In this document: piece after piece, positions 51,149 to 59,456 of the stretch
How the letters are laid out: every line of letters starts with the position of its first letter
How positions within the stretch are numbered: the stretch's first letter is position 1
NCBI GenBank assembly: GCA_050251195.1
Contig: JBFWNG010000004.1
Span: 62,001-126,000, forward strand
Direction: 5' to 3'
DNA from: JBFWNG01 sp050251195
GTDB lineage: Bacteria; Bdellovibrionota_B; Oligoflexia; Oligoflexales; Oligoflexaceae
Length of the DNA stretch: 64,000 nucleotides
Made by a program: the position numbers and the translations under genes
Notes under the pieces: model-generated
Database searches by the model: none
Told to the model about the DNA's origin: nothing
Seen by the model: the letters and a program-made list of their open reading frames with translations, nothing else

Positions 51149-52129
51149 ATGAAGAAGATTTTATCGTTTATTTCGATTTTAGCAATTTGCGGTTCCGCAT
51201 TCGGCGAGGACCTCTACAAAGCTAACGGCAAAAAGGTGACGACTGGAGATTTGGCGCCCAAAGATAAGCTCAAGTTAAATGAGGCTGAACAAGAAATTTA
51301 TCAGGTGAAGAGTCGTATCGTCGACGAAATATTGCTCGATAATTACTTCGCAGAGCTGGCGAAAAAGAAAAACAAATCTCTTGAGGACATCCAAAAGGAA
51401 AACCTTTTGGGCGGCGAGCCTTCGGAAGGCGAACTGAAAAAGTTTTACGAAGAGAATAAAGCACGAATTCCTTATCCGTTCGATCAAGTAAAGCCACAGT
51501 TGACGGAATACGTTAAACAACAAAAAGTACAAGAAAAGAGAGAAAAGCTTCTCACCAAAATCAAGAAAGAGCAGGGGTTTCAGCTTCTCTTAGCCGCTCC
51601 CGTTGCGCCTAAGATTGAGATTGAGACCAAAGGTTTTGCGTCTCGCGGAAAAGACGGTGCAAAGGTCACGGTTGTTGAGTTTGCGGATTTTAGATGCGGC
51701 CATTGCAAAGAGGCTTCCGTGGCATTCAAGAAGCTTTACAAAGATTTTGAAAAAGATGTGCAATTTGTATTCATCGATTTCCCAATCATTAAGGGATCCG
51801 AAGAAATTGCAAAGGGATCTCATTGCGCAGCAGAACAAAACAAATATTGGGAATTCCACGAATTCGCCTATGACAATCAAGGCTCTAAGGATGTCGAGCA
51901 GGCCGCGACCATTGCTAAAAAGGTTTCTTTAGACGAAGGTAAATTCAAGCAATGTATGGGCGATAAAAAGGCAGAGGACCTTGTTGCTAAGGGCAAAGCC
52001 GAAGGCGAAAAGGTTGGTGTAAAAGGTACGCCAACGATTTTCATCAACGGCAAGCATTATATGAATCATCCTACGTATGAGGGCCTGTCCGAGGCAATCA
52101 AGTTGGCGTTGAAGGGTGGGAATTCCTAG
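51149..52129 (+). CDS. DsbA-like thiol oxidoreductase with helical N-terminal domain
   Basis: A 326-residue periplasmic protein from the ATG at 51149 (signal peptide ending SAFG). Residues about 40-145 are charged and helical, reminiscent of SurA/PpiD N-domains. Residues about 165-320 form a DsbA/DsbG-type thioredoxin fold: FADFRCGHCKEAS with active site CGHC (183-186) and the cis-Pro loop GVKGTPTIFING. It probably forms or isomerises disulfides in exported proteins, many of which in this window have paired Cys. It is convergent with the FliG-like membrane protein gene. Confidence 0.87.
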   Translation: MKKILSFISILAICGSAFGEDLYKANGKKVTTGDLAPKDKLKLNEAEQEIYQVKSRIVDEILLDNYFAELAKKKNKSLEDIQKENLLGGEPSEGELKKFYEENKARIPYPFDQVKPQLTEYVKQQKVQEKREKLLTKIKKEQGFQLLLAAPVAPKIEIETKGFASRGKDGAKVTVVEFADFRCGHCKEASVAFKKLYKDFEKDVQFVFIDFPIIKGSEEIAKGSHCAAEQNKYWEFHEFAYDNQGSKDVEQAATIAKKVSLDEGKFKQCMGDKKAEDLVAKGKAEGEKVGVKGTPTIFINGKHYMNHPTYEGLSEAIKLALKGGNS

Positions 52130-52165
52130 TAGAATTCTTCGCTCTGTTTCAGAATGACGGAAAAG

Positions 52166-54598
52166 CTAGGCGACCATCGATAACCGGCGACCATTGGGGC
52201 CGGTTTCGGTGGTTTTTTGTTGCTGTTTTGAAAAGATCACCTCGTTGATGTCGAGCAGGTTTATGGCGCCGCTATTCGCGAGATTTCGAATTCTGCTGAT
52301 GATCTTAATCTCGACAACTCTATAGGTTTGTTCGTCGACGCCGGACTTGGCTTCAAGATCCTCAATCCAACTGTCGGCGAGTTCGTTAGGGGCCTTGGAA
52401 AGAATGGTGGTGCGAACGTGGTCCCTCGTCCCCAGCAAGAAGGCGAGTAATTCTTCGCGTTCCATGCCAAGAACGATTTCGAGCAAATGTCCATCCTTGA
52501 GGTATGGTAGCATTTCGACGGTGACCAACTTCATCTTGATGGAACGTGCGGTTTCGGGGTTTGATGTTTGGAGCGAGGTCATGAGATCTCGCTGTTCCGC
52601 CAAAGTAGCCTTTTCGAGTAGGTCGATAAGAATCTCGCTTGCACGCAGATTTTCTGTATCAAACTCCGGTCGGGACGTGACTTTCTTGTGCAACGCCGCC
52701 GCGACGTTCGCTAGATACTCTTTAGGGATAGCTTCGGCCATGGAAAGCTGCGCCATGAGATCGACTTTTCTCTGTCCCTGATACATATCGAAGACTGCCG
52801 CACGTTTTTTGCGATCGAGTTGGGCAAGAACGATGGTCTGTACCTGAAGCCCTTCGTCGGAGACCAAATTGTAGATTTGTCCAGCGTCCAGTTTGCCGAG
52901 AAAGTCGAACTTCTCGCTTTGTTTGCGGCTCAGAACCTTTATTTTGCTTGCTGTAAGTCGCGTTTTGAGCCGTGCGAGAAGTTGATGTTCATCGGCTTCT
53001 GTAAAGGAAAATTGGGTGCCGTGATAGAACTCGCTGAGTTCATAAAGGTCGCGTTTGAAATTAGGGTCGTCGAGTAGTTCGAAAACAACCATATGCCCGA
53101 ACAGGTGAACATATTTGGCGGTCTCCTCTACGCCGTCTTCTTTTAGAAAGCGACTGAAGGTTTCGCGGGCGACTTTGGGGTTTTGAACAAAGAATTGTAC
53201 CAGCTCATCTTTCAGTCTTTGGGTTCCGAGTTTTAGCGCAAGTTCAGGTGTGAACGCCGCTGACCCCTCTCGATTATGGTCTGGGCGATTGCCGTGGACT
53301 GCCGTGGTTACGGCACCGTAGTTAGAGTGGGTACTATACTGACCACTGGGCTGTGACATTGCCTGCGCGTAAACCATTTCCCGCGCATCCTTGTTTGCCC
53401 GGCTCATTTTTATGAAGACTAATGCAAGAAGAGTGAGCAATAGCATGAACCCGGCAATATAGGCTGCCATTTCCTCCGTGCTCATGCTGCCCAAGCCGGA
53501 CTTTTCGCTGTTCGATGTGTCCGAACGTTTTTCGTTCATTTCGCTCGTCGATTCCGTAACGCTTTCCGTCGCGGAGTTCGTCGTCGAATTCGTTTTGGAA
53601 TCCGTTATCGTCTTGTCGCGCGATTCGCTCGACGTGGACGTATTGGTAATGATTTCTTTTGTCCCGGCTAGGTCCCGGAACAAAACGAGCATTTGGCGCA
53701 ATTTTTCGAGGCCATACGGATCATCGGCTTCCTTCTCAGCTCGTTGGCGAATTTTCGAGTAGGGTTCGGGAAAGGTTGTAACACCTAAATTGAAGTTGAC
53801 CGGGGATACGAATCGCGTTTGCGACTTCATAAGACTCAAGATCTTGTTGCGCGTTGCTTCGTCGAGCGAATCGTCCATCGTGAGGTCGACTTCGATATTA
53901 TCCACTTTGAACGCGAATTCGCCAGATCGGTCTATAATAACCTGGGACGAAGGCAGCCCCCTTGCTTCGGTTGACGGCACGACGTCGCCAAAGATGTCGA
54001 TGCGTTCGACAATACATTGCTCGGGACAATAGCGTGAGATAACGGCGTTGATGGCTCCGGAGACGTTTTTCTCAATACCTAACTTGAGAGGCTGCGCCGC
54101 TCCGGAAAAGTCCTTCTCGACTTCGAATTGCGGAGGGTTTGCTTGTGAGGGGATTTCTGTATTTAACTCCAATTTTGGGATATCGACAGATTGCCAGTTC
54201 ACTGCAATTTGGGTTGAGAACGATTGCAAATTAAGTTGTAGGAGGCGGTCAAGTTTTGTTCGGTCTTGACTCGATACTTTATCCTCTATCTGGATGTCTA
54301 TCGTTATCTTGGAAACGTTTAACTCATGAGGATTTTCGCCGCCTACGGCGCTCTCAAATCCTATGTCGTCGCTGGCAACAGCTTCAGCTGTGAGTTCGGG
54401 TTTTACGTTGAGAAGCTTGCAATACTTGGCGCAATACTCTCCAAGGAGGGCCGTAACTTTGCCGCTCACGGCAGTTCTTGTCTGATCTTCAATTTGCTGT
54501 TCGCGATTGGGGTTCGTCAGCTCTCCTTGCGCAAAGAGATGCGACGAGGCTAGGGAGCCTATCAGAAGCATTGCAAATGAACGAAAGATAAGAGTCAT
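52166..54598 (-). CDS. Membrane-anchored FliG-like protein with duplicated periplasmic domain
   Basis: An 810-residue protein. A signal peptide (1-23) leads to two related periplasmic units (about 38-145 and 175-278), each with a Cys-x3-Cys pair (56/60 and 191/195) and an IxVDI...LMD-type half. A Ser/Thr/Glu-rich linker (315-372), one membrane helix (about 378-397) and a large cytosolic part follow. Residues about 570-790 follow the FliG middle and C-domains: SEILIDLLEKATLAEQRDLM, then LLEIVLGMEREELLAFLLG, align with the real FliG at 3495. The periplasmic-TM-FliG order recalls a FliF-FliG fusion. A sigma-28-like site lies upstream. Confidence 0.8.
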   Translation of the reverse strand: MTLIFRSFAMLLIGSLASSHLFAQGELTNPNREQQIEDQTRTAVSGKVTALLGEYCAKYCKLLNVKPELTAEAVASDDIGFESAVGGENPHELNVSKITIDIQIEDKVSSQDRTKLDRLLQLNLQSFSTQIAVNWQSVDIPKLELNTEIPSQANPPQFEVEKDFSGAAQPLKLGIEKNVSGAINAVISRYCPEQCIVERIDIFGDVVPSTEARGLPSSQVIIDRSGEFAFKVDNIEVDLTMDDSLDEATRNKILSLMKSQTRFVSPVNFNLGVTTFPEPYSKIRQRAEKEADDPYGLEKLRQMLVLFRDLAGTKEIITNTSTSSESRDKTITDSKTNSTTNSATESVTESTSEMNEKRSDTSNSEKSGLGSMSTEEMAAYIAGFMLLLTLLALVFIKMSRANKDAREMVYAQAMSQPSGQYSTHSNYGAVTTAVHGNRPDHNREGSAAFTPELALKLGTQRLKDELVQFFVQNPKVARETFSRFLKEDGVEETAKYVHLFGHMVVFELLDDPNFKRDLYELSEFYHGTQFSFTEADEHQLLARLKTRLTASKIKVLSRKQSEKFDFLGKLDAGQIYNLVSDEGLQVQTIVLAQLDRKKRAAVFDMYQGQRKVDLMAQLSMAEAIPKEYLANVAAALHKKVTSRPEFDTENLRASEILIDLLEKATLAEQRDLMTSLQTSNPETARSIKMKLVTVEMLPYLKDGHLLEIVLGMEREELLAFLLGTRDHVRTTILSKAPNELADSWIEDLEAKSGVDEQTYRVVEIKIISRIRNLANSGAINLLDINEVIFSKQQQKTTETGPNGRRLSMVA

Positions 54599-54628
54599 AA
54601 GTTACCGTCAGTAATTTTGCCTGTGAAG

Positions 54629-54655
54629 TCATCGGTCGACGAGGGAAGGCCTTAA
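54629..54655 (-). promoter_or_regulatory. Possible sigma-28 promoter of the FliG-like membrane protein
   Basis: On the minus strand: TTAA (54655-54652), 15 bases and ACCGATGA (54636-54629), six of eight -10 bases. The start is 31 bases downstream. It stands back to back with the perfect site at 54710. Confidence 0.45.
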
Positions 54656-54709
54656 TAGGAAATTGTTGCCCACGGCTCCTTTTCTGAGCGCCTCCTAAAT
54701 TGAAAAACC

Positions 54710-54736
54710 TAAAGTCTTTGATCTGAGCGCCGATAA
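54710..54736 (+). promoter_or_regulatory. Perfect sigma-28 (FliA) promoter
   Basis: TAAA (54710-54713), 15 bases and GCCGATAA (54729-54736): an exact match to the flagellar sigma-28 consensus. It drives the trypsin-like protease gene, 32 bases downstream. Confidence 0.85.
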
Positions 54737-54767
54737 GTTGGCATGAAGTTCTATTCTTGGCAACACC

Positions 54768-55721
54768 ATGATTAAAGTTAGCAAATTCGCCATTATTATG
54801 GCTATTTGGAGCCAATGGGGATGCAAGCATGGAATTCAGGACCGGCGGGGTGACAAACAACAACAGGCACGTCCCAACCCTGACAATCAAGCGACCCCAA
54901 CGCCTTCGGCTGAAGCAAAACCGGCGACGCCGGATCCAAAGGAAGCCCAGAGGCTTCCAGAACCCCCCGAAGAAGATCCACCTACATTCACTATCGTGCG
55001 CGGACCGGAGCCAAGTGCGTTTCATCGTCCGTTGAATCAGAATTTTTTTCTTTCCGATGATAAAATTCTAGATATTTCGCGAGATAGTTTTGTCGAAGGC
55101 GGATCGCCTCTTGGCATTGTTGCGCCGATCACCGGAGTTAACTCCGCTGTGTCTCCTGTTGTAAAACTTACGATGGCGCACAAGAACAAAACTGGCAACG
55201 TCTGCACCGGTTCATTTATTTCTAGCGAATACATCATAACGGCGGCGCACTGCTTTCCCGGTGATGATATCGTGACAGTTGGCGCCTATTATGGTCCGAG
55301 TTTTTCTCTCATGGTGAAAGCCAAAAAAGCGATTATCGGCCTCGGCGCCGATGTGGCCATTCTCAAAACCTTTCCCCATGAACCGGGCAAAATTAAGTAC
55401 CCCCGCATACAGAGGAAATGTACGAGCGAAAATTACTCAAACAGGAAAGTGACAATTGTTGGTCGCAGGAACGGAGATAAAGAAGGAAAGAAACCTCTTG
55501 CTTATATAGCTCAACTCAAAATTACGGAGGTAATTAAAAGTCCCCTAGCCAAATTGGGGATTACATATGCAATCAAGGGTTCACACGACGAAGCTGGCGC
55601 AAATTCAGGTGACTCCGGCGGCCCTTGGTTCATCGGAGATACTCAGATAGCTGTCACAGGAGGCAGCGGAGGATCCTATCAAGCATTGGGTAATCGCATT
55701 TGTGACGGATTGATCCCTTGA
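54768..55721 (+). CDS. Trypsin-like serine protease, probable lipoprotein
   Basis: A 317-residue exported protease of the chymotrypsin fold. The N-terminus has a hydrophobic stretch ending in QWGC (Cys19, a weak lipobox), then a disordered Pro-rich linker (30-75). The catalytic triad is His161 in TAAHC, Asp195 in GADVAIL and Ser283 in GDSGGP, with a Cys146-Cys162 pair as in trypsin. The chain ends soon after, lacking the usual C-terminal helix. Translation starts at ATG 54768 with a weak ribosome site. The exact sigma-28 promoter upstream suggests co-expression with flagella. Confidence 0.87.
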   Translation: MIKVSKFAIIMAIWSQWGCKHGIQDRRGDKQQQARPNPDNQATPTPSAEAKPATPDPKEAQRLPEPPEEDPPTFTIVRGPEPSAFHRPLNQNFFLSDDKILDISRDSFVEGGSPLGIVAPITGVNSAVSPVVKLTMAHKNKTGNVCTGSFISSEYIITAAHCFPGDDIVTVGAYYGPSFSLMVKAKKAIIGLGADVAILKTFPHEPGKIKYPRIQRKCTSENYSNRKVTIVGRRNGDKEGKKPLAYIAQLKITEVIKSPLAKLGITYAIKGSHDEAGANSGDSGGPWFIGDTQIAVTGGSGGSYQALGNRICDGLIP

Positions 55722-55758
55722 CGGGCGAATTCAGAACGAAAGAGCGTATGAGCTGATT

Positions 55759-56307
55759 CTAATCTTCGTTCTTTCGCAGCGCATACTCCCACAGCAATTT
55801 CTGGGACGCAATGTAATCGGCGTTTATGGCGCGGAATCTCTCGCTAAGATCCTCAGCGCAGGCTTTGTAGAAACGATATTTAGCGTTATCGCCTTGACCG
55901 CTGAGATAGGCGTCAAATGCCTCGGCGTCGATATGGAAAAGGTAACACAAGGTATCGGCGGCAATAGTTGCCGAACGAGGCGCCGCGTCGAATAGACTCA
56001 TCTCACCGAACGAATCCAACGCGTCGAGATTTGCAATGCGATGCATCTTGTCCGTACCCTTCTCACTTTTAAAAACGGACATCTTCCCTTCGACAATAAT
56101 GAAGAGACCGCGAGAAGGTTCGCCCTCGATGACGGCGTACGCTTGCGGTTCCACGACTCGCAATTCGCCCTTTTGATAGATTTTTTTAAGTTCATCCTCG
56201 GAAAAATTCTTGAACAAAGCGATTTTCCGCAAGTACCTGACGGCAGCCTGCGGGTCGTTAACCTTGCTCTTAATTTCCGGAGAGACTGACGACCACTGCA
56301 TCGCCAT
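55759..56307 (-). CDS. Cyclic nucleotide-binding domain protein
   Basis: A 182-residue protein made almost wholly of one cNMP-binding domain (about 35-150), with the phosphate-binding cassette FGEMSLFDAAPRSATIAAD near 100-118. No DNA-binding HTH follows, so it is a sensor or regulatory subunit rather than a Crp-type regulator. The ATG at 56307 lies two bases after the cbs stop; an in-frame ATG at 56337 overlaps cbs. Partner unknown. Confidence 0.83.
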   Translation of the reverse strand: MAMQWSSVSPEIKSKVNDPQAAVRYLRKIALFKNFSEDELKKIYQKGELRVVEPQAYAVIEGEPSRGLFIIVEGKMSVFKSEKGTDKMHRIANLDALDSFGEMSLFDAAPRSATIAADTLCYLFHIDAEAFDAYLSGQGDNAKYRFYKACAEDLSERFRAINADYIASQKLLWEYALRKNED

Positions 56308-56309
56308 TC

Positions 56310-57665
56310 CTAGGCCGGATTCGCGTTGGCTATCCATTCGACAAGATCGATCTTTGTCAGAATGTAAGTTGGTGTATTGTCTTTGTCTAAAACAATCGCT
56401 TTACCGCCGGTTAGTATCATTTTCTGTAGCACGTGCAGAGGCGTTGTGAGTTCCACGGTCGGCACGGAGTGTTCCATACAATCGCTAACGCGGGTCGTCA
56501 ACGGCTTCAGACTTGAGGTTAGATGTTGCAACAAGTTGTTTTCGGTGAGAACGCCGACAAGCTTGCCTTTCGCGACGACTGGCAGCTGGGATACGCCGGC
56601 ATCGCGCATTAGGTTAATGGCTTCGGTTGCCGTGCCGCTTTGATCGATCGTGATGAGTTTTCGCGGCTTCCTATCTTTGACGAGAAGACTAACGTCGCCT
56701 TCAAGCGGTTCGGGCCCGCTGAAGCCCATTTCGTTCATCCAACGGTTGTCGACAAACTTTGTCATATAGTTTCGGACGCCGTCGGGGAGAAGAACGACGC
56801 AGTTTTGGTTTTCCTTCAGCGCAGTGGCTTCCTTGAGAGCGGCATACAGCGCCGAGCCGCTGGACCCGCCGCAGAGGAGCCCTTCTTCCCGGATAAGCCT
56901 GCGCGCCAGCTGAAAAGAATGGTAATCGTTAGTCTTCACCCATTTATCGACGAGCTCTTGATCCAGCACGTCGGGAACAAAGTCATAACCGATACCTTCG
57001 ACACGGTATGTTCCGATGAAAGTTCCTCCGGCGAGGATAGAGCCAACAGGGTCCGCGCCGATGACGATACATTTTGGATTTGCTTCCTTTAATCTTTTTG
57101 CTACGCCCGTCAAGGTTCCGCCCGTTCCGGCCCCGATGACGACCATATCAACTTTACCGCCGAGGTCACGGAGAATTTCTTCGGCCGTGCCTTCATAGTG
57201 CGCATTTGGGTTGGACGGGTTGCTGTATTGATCAAGAATATGTGCGTTGGGTAGTTCAGTTTGGAGACGTTTGGCGACGCTAATGTGGCTGTCAGGTGCA
57301 TCCCATGCGGCTTCCGTCGGCGTTCTAATTATTTCAGCGCCAAGAGCTTCGAGAACCACTTGCTTCTCGCGGCTCATTTTCTCAGGCATGGTGATGATAA
57401 CCCTGTAGCCTTTGACGGCGCCGGCGAGAGCTATACCAATACCGGTGTTGCCGCTGGTGGGTTCGATGAGAGTGTCGCCAGGCCTAATGCGACCTTGCTT
57501 CTCGGCATCCTCGACCATACGATAGCCGATTCTGTCCTTTACAGAACCCCCGGGATTGAAAAATTCGCATTTCCCGTAAAGATTACACTTGAGATGCGAT
57601 CCAACCCGATTAAGTTTTACAAGCGGCGTGTTGCCGATGGTCTTTAAGACGTTTTGATAAAGCAT
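56310..57665 (-). CDS. cbs: Cystathionine beta-synthase
   Basis: A 451-residue PLP enzyme joining homocysteine and serine to cystathionine. The PLP Lys43 is in GGSVKDRIG, with EPTSGNTGIGIA and the GAGTGGTLTG phosphate loop (about 180) and GGSSGSAL (about 265). A pair of CBS domains (about 330-450) follows, as in animal CBS but without the heme-binding N-terminus. With the metB-like gene at 29123 it could give reverse transsulfuration to cysteine. AGGA precedes the ATG. The cNMP protein gene is directly downstream. Confidence 0.92.
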   Translation of the reverse strand: MLYQNVLKTIGNTPLVKLNRVGSHLKCNLYGKCEFFNPGGSVKDRIGYRMVEDAEKQGRIRPGDTLIEPTSGNTGIGIALAGAVKGYRVIITMPEKMSREKQVVLEALGAEIIRTPTEAAWDAPDSHISVAKRLQTELPNAHILDQYSNPSNPNAHYEGTAEEILRDLGGKVDMVVIGAGTGGTLTGVAKRLKEANPKCIVIGADPVGSILAGGTFIGTYRVEGIGYDFVPDVLDQELVDKWVKTNDYHSFQLARRLIREEGLLCGGSSGSALYAALKEATALKENQNCVVLLPDGVRNYMTKFVDNRWMNEMGFSGPEPLEGDVSLLVKDRKPRKLITIDQSGTATEAINLMRDAGVSQLPVVAKGKLVGVLTENNLLQHLTSSLKPLTTRVSDCMEHSVPTVELTTPLHVLQKMILTGGKAIVLDKDNTPTYILTKIDLVEWIANANPA

Positions 57666-57799
57666 ACGAATCCTTGCTTACTCAGGTTATTAACGAACTT
57701 TGTCATTATCCCTACTTGCCTTAATAATATACTCAGAGTAGAGATGAATATCTAGCCGGTTTTGGCTATGAATTTCATAGATCTCAATGAAAAAACGGT

Positions 57800-58153
57800 A
57801 TGCAGAAAATTAGCTGTTATAAGTGTGGCAATATCTGGGAGTTCGATCCCCCCTTGGGACGCCGCGAACTGTGCCCTTCGTGTGGTGTAGACGCAAGATG
57901 CTGCTTTAACTGCAAGTTTTATAAGGCTTCGGCATACCGCGAATGCGCAGAACCTCAGGCTAGCTGGGTCAAAGAGAAGAACCAGGGCAACTTTTGCGGC
58001 TATTTTTCAGCAAATTCGCAGGAACGAACCGCAGGAGGCAGTAATGAGCACCTTAGCAAGCTCGAATCCCTCTTCAAGGGCGGGAGCGGCCAACCCAAAG
58101 AGTCCACAGGCCTCAAAGACGACCTAGAACAATTCTTAAAAAACAGAAAATAA
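57800..58153 (+). CDS. Small zinc-ribbon-like protein
   Basis: A 117-residue protein with an N-terminal CxxC pair (CYKCGNIWEF), CPSCG near 26 and three more Cys in CCFNCKF, enough for two zinc sites. The C-terminal half is acidic and helical (LESLFKGG, LEQFLKNRK). No signal peptide, so cytosolic. It stands directly upstream of the pilM operon. Just before both its start and that of pilM, the motif ATAGRTCTCAATGAA occurs. Function unknown. Confidence 0.7.
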   Translation: MQKISCYKCGNIWEFDPPLGRRELCPSCGVDARCCFNCKFYKASAYRECAEPQASWVKEKNQGNFCGYFSANSQERTAGGSNEHLSKLESLFKGGSGQPKESTGLKDDLEQFLKNRK

Positions 58154-58211
58154 TCGTTTCGTTCTCACGTTATAAAATTTCCGGTACTGCGAATCGCTTT
58201 TCCCGCCTGCA

Positions 58212-58240
58212 TTGACACGGCCATAGTGGGATGAAACAAT
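58212..58240 (+). promoter_or_regulatory. Candidate promoter of pilMNOPQ
   Basis: Perfect TTGACA (58212-58217), 17 bases and AACAAT (58235-58240). It lies 134 bases before pilM. Confidence 0.4.
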
Positions 58241-58373
58241 ATCTATAGGTCTCAATGAATTAAATCCACTTCATCAAAATTTCCCTAACTCCTGTGCCGC
58301 CCCAGAGGGCTCCGGTTGAAAAATATAGTTCTGCATTGTCCATGGGGCGTGCAGAACAAACGTGGGATTAGCT

Positions 58374-59444
58374 ATGTTTGAAAAACCAATGGTAGCCATC
58401 GATATTGGTTCATCATCGGTGAAGATTGTCGAACTATCGGGCCGAGGGCAGCGAAAACTCGGTTGCATAGGTTTGGAGGTCTTCGGCTCAAATGCCATTG
58501 CCGACGGCGAAATCAAGGATGCCGACGTCGTCGCTGATGTCGTCTCCGACCTTTTGTTTCGTCTAAAAATTAAGACAAAGGGCAGAAGAGCGGCGGTATC
58601 TCTCGGGGGAAGCGGAATTCTAATCAAGCGCGCGCTCATCCAACCTTCGAACGATACGGATTTTTCGGAACAAGTTTTTTATGAAGCGCAACAATTGTTC
58701 CATCATGACATGGACGACATGTATTTCAGGTATCAAGAAGTTCAATCGCGCTTTGCGCCGGCGGACAAAAAGGCCGTGATTCTGGTCGGAGCGAAAAGGG
58801 AACTGGTGGAAACGCATTTGTCAATTTTGAGAAGCGTCAACCTAAAGACAGGTATCGTCGACTGCGATACTTTGTGCATCGCAAATATGTTTGAATACAA
58901 CTATCCGGTCGTCGACGGCCTCGTGGTGATCGCGAACATAGGGGCGTCGTCAACGCAAGTTATTTTGGTCAATAGAGGGGAATTTCTCTACACGAGAGAT
59001 ATCTACCTTGGTGGCAATGCCTACAACCAACGCATCATGGAAGCCCTTTCCGTTGATTTCCAGAACGCCGAATCGCTCAAGGTTAGTGCCGGCTTGGGCG
59101 ATCAGTCTGTGCACGGCAACGTTATTCAGTCGATCAGCGACGTCAACGACATGCTCGTGCGGGAAATCCAAACTACAATTAATTTTTTCCTTCAAAACGA
59201 AGGCGGCGTCGAACCTATGAAGCCAAGCATGGTTTTTCTCACCGGGGGCGGAGCCAGGTCGCTTGGTTTGGACGCTGCGATAGCTGCAGGATTTGGAATA
59301 CCTGTGCAAATACTTAATCCGTTTCAACGCATAAAACTTGGAACTACAAGCAAGCATATGAGTTTATTGATGACGCAAGGACCCGTGTATAGCACAGCTT
59401 TAGGTCTAGCATTGCGGGAGGCTGACGATACAAGAGTCGAATAA
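58374..59444 (+). CDS. pilM: Type IV pilus assembly protein PilM
   Basis: The actin-like cytosolic protein of the inner-membrane pilus platform; it binds the N-terminus of PilN. The 356 residues begin MFEKPMVAIDIGSSSVKIVEL, the phosphate 1 motif, and include IANIGASSTQVILVNRGEF (about 185) and VFLTGGGARSLGL (about 285). The ATG at 58374 has GGGA seven bases upstream. First gene of a complete-looking pilMNOPQ set with gaps of 2-12 bases. Confidence 0.95.
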   Translation: MFEKPMVAIDIGSSSVKIVELSGRGQRKLGCIGLEVFGSNAIADGEIKDADVVADVVSDLLFRLKIKTKGRRAAVSLGGSGILIKRALIQPSNDTDFSEQVFYEAQQLFHHDMDDMYFRYQEVQSRFAPADKKAVILVGAKRELVETHLSILRSVNLKTGIVDCDTLCIANMFEYNYPVVDGLVVIANIGASSTQVILVNRGEFLYTRDIYLGGNAYNQRIMEALSVDFQNAESLKVSAGLGDQSVHGNVIQSISDVNDMLVREIQTTINFFLQNEGGVEPMKPSMVFLTGGGARSLGLDAAIAAGFGIPVQILNPFQRIKLGTTSKHMSLLMTQGPVYSTALGLALREADDTRVE

Positions 59445-59456
59445 CATGGATGTTCG

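Noticed and set aside
55681..55740. Frameshift truncating the trypsin-like protease
   Set aside because: I looked for a continued chymotrypsin C-terminus in the other frames near the stop and saw no convincing one; the short end may be natural.
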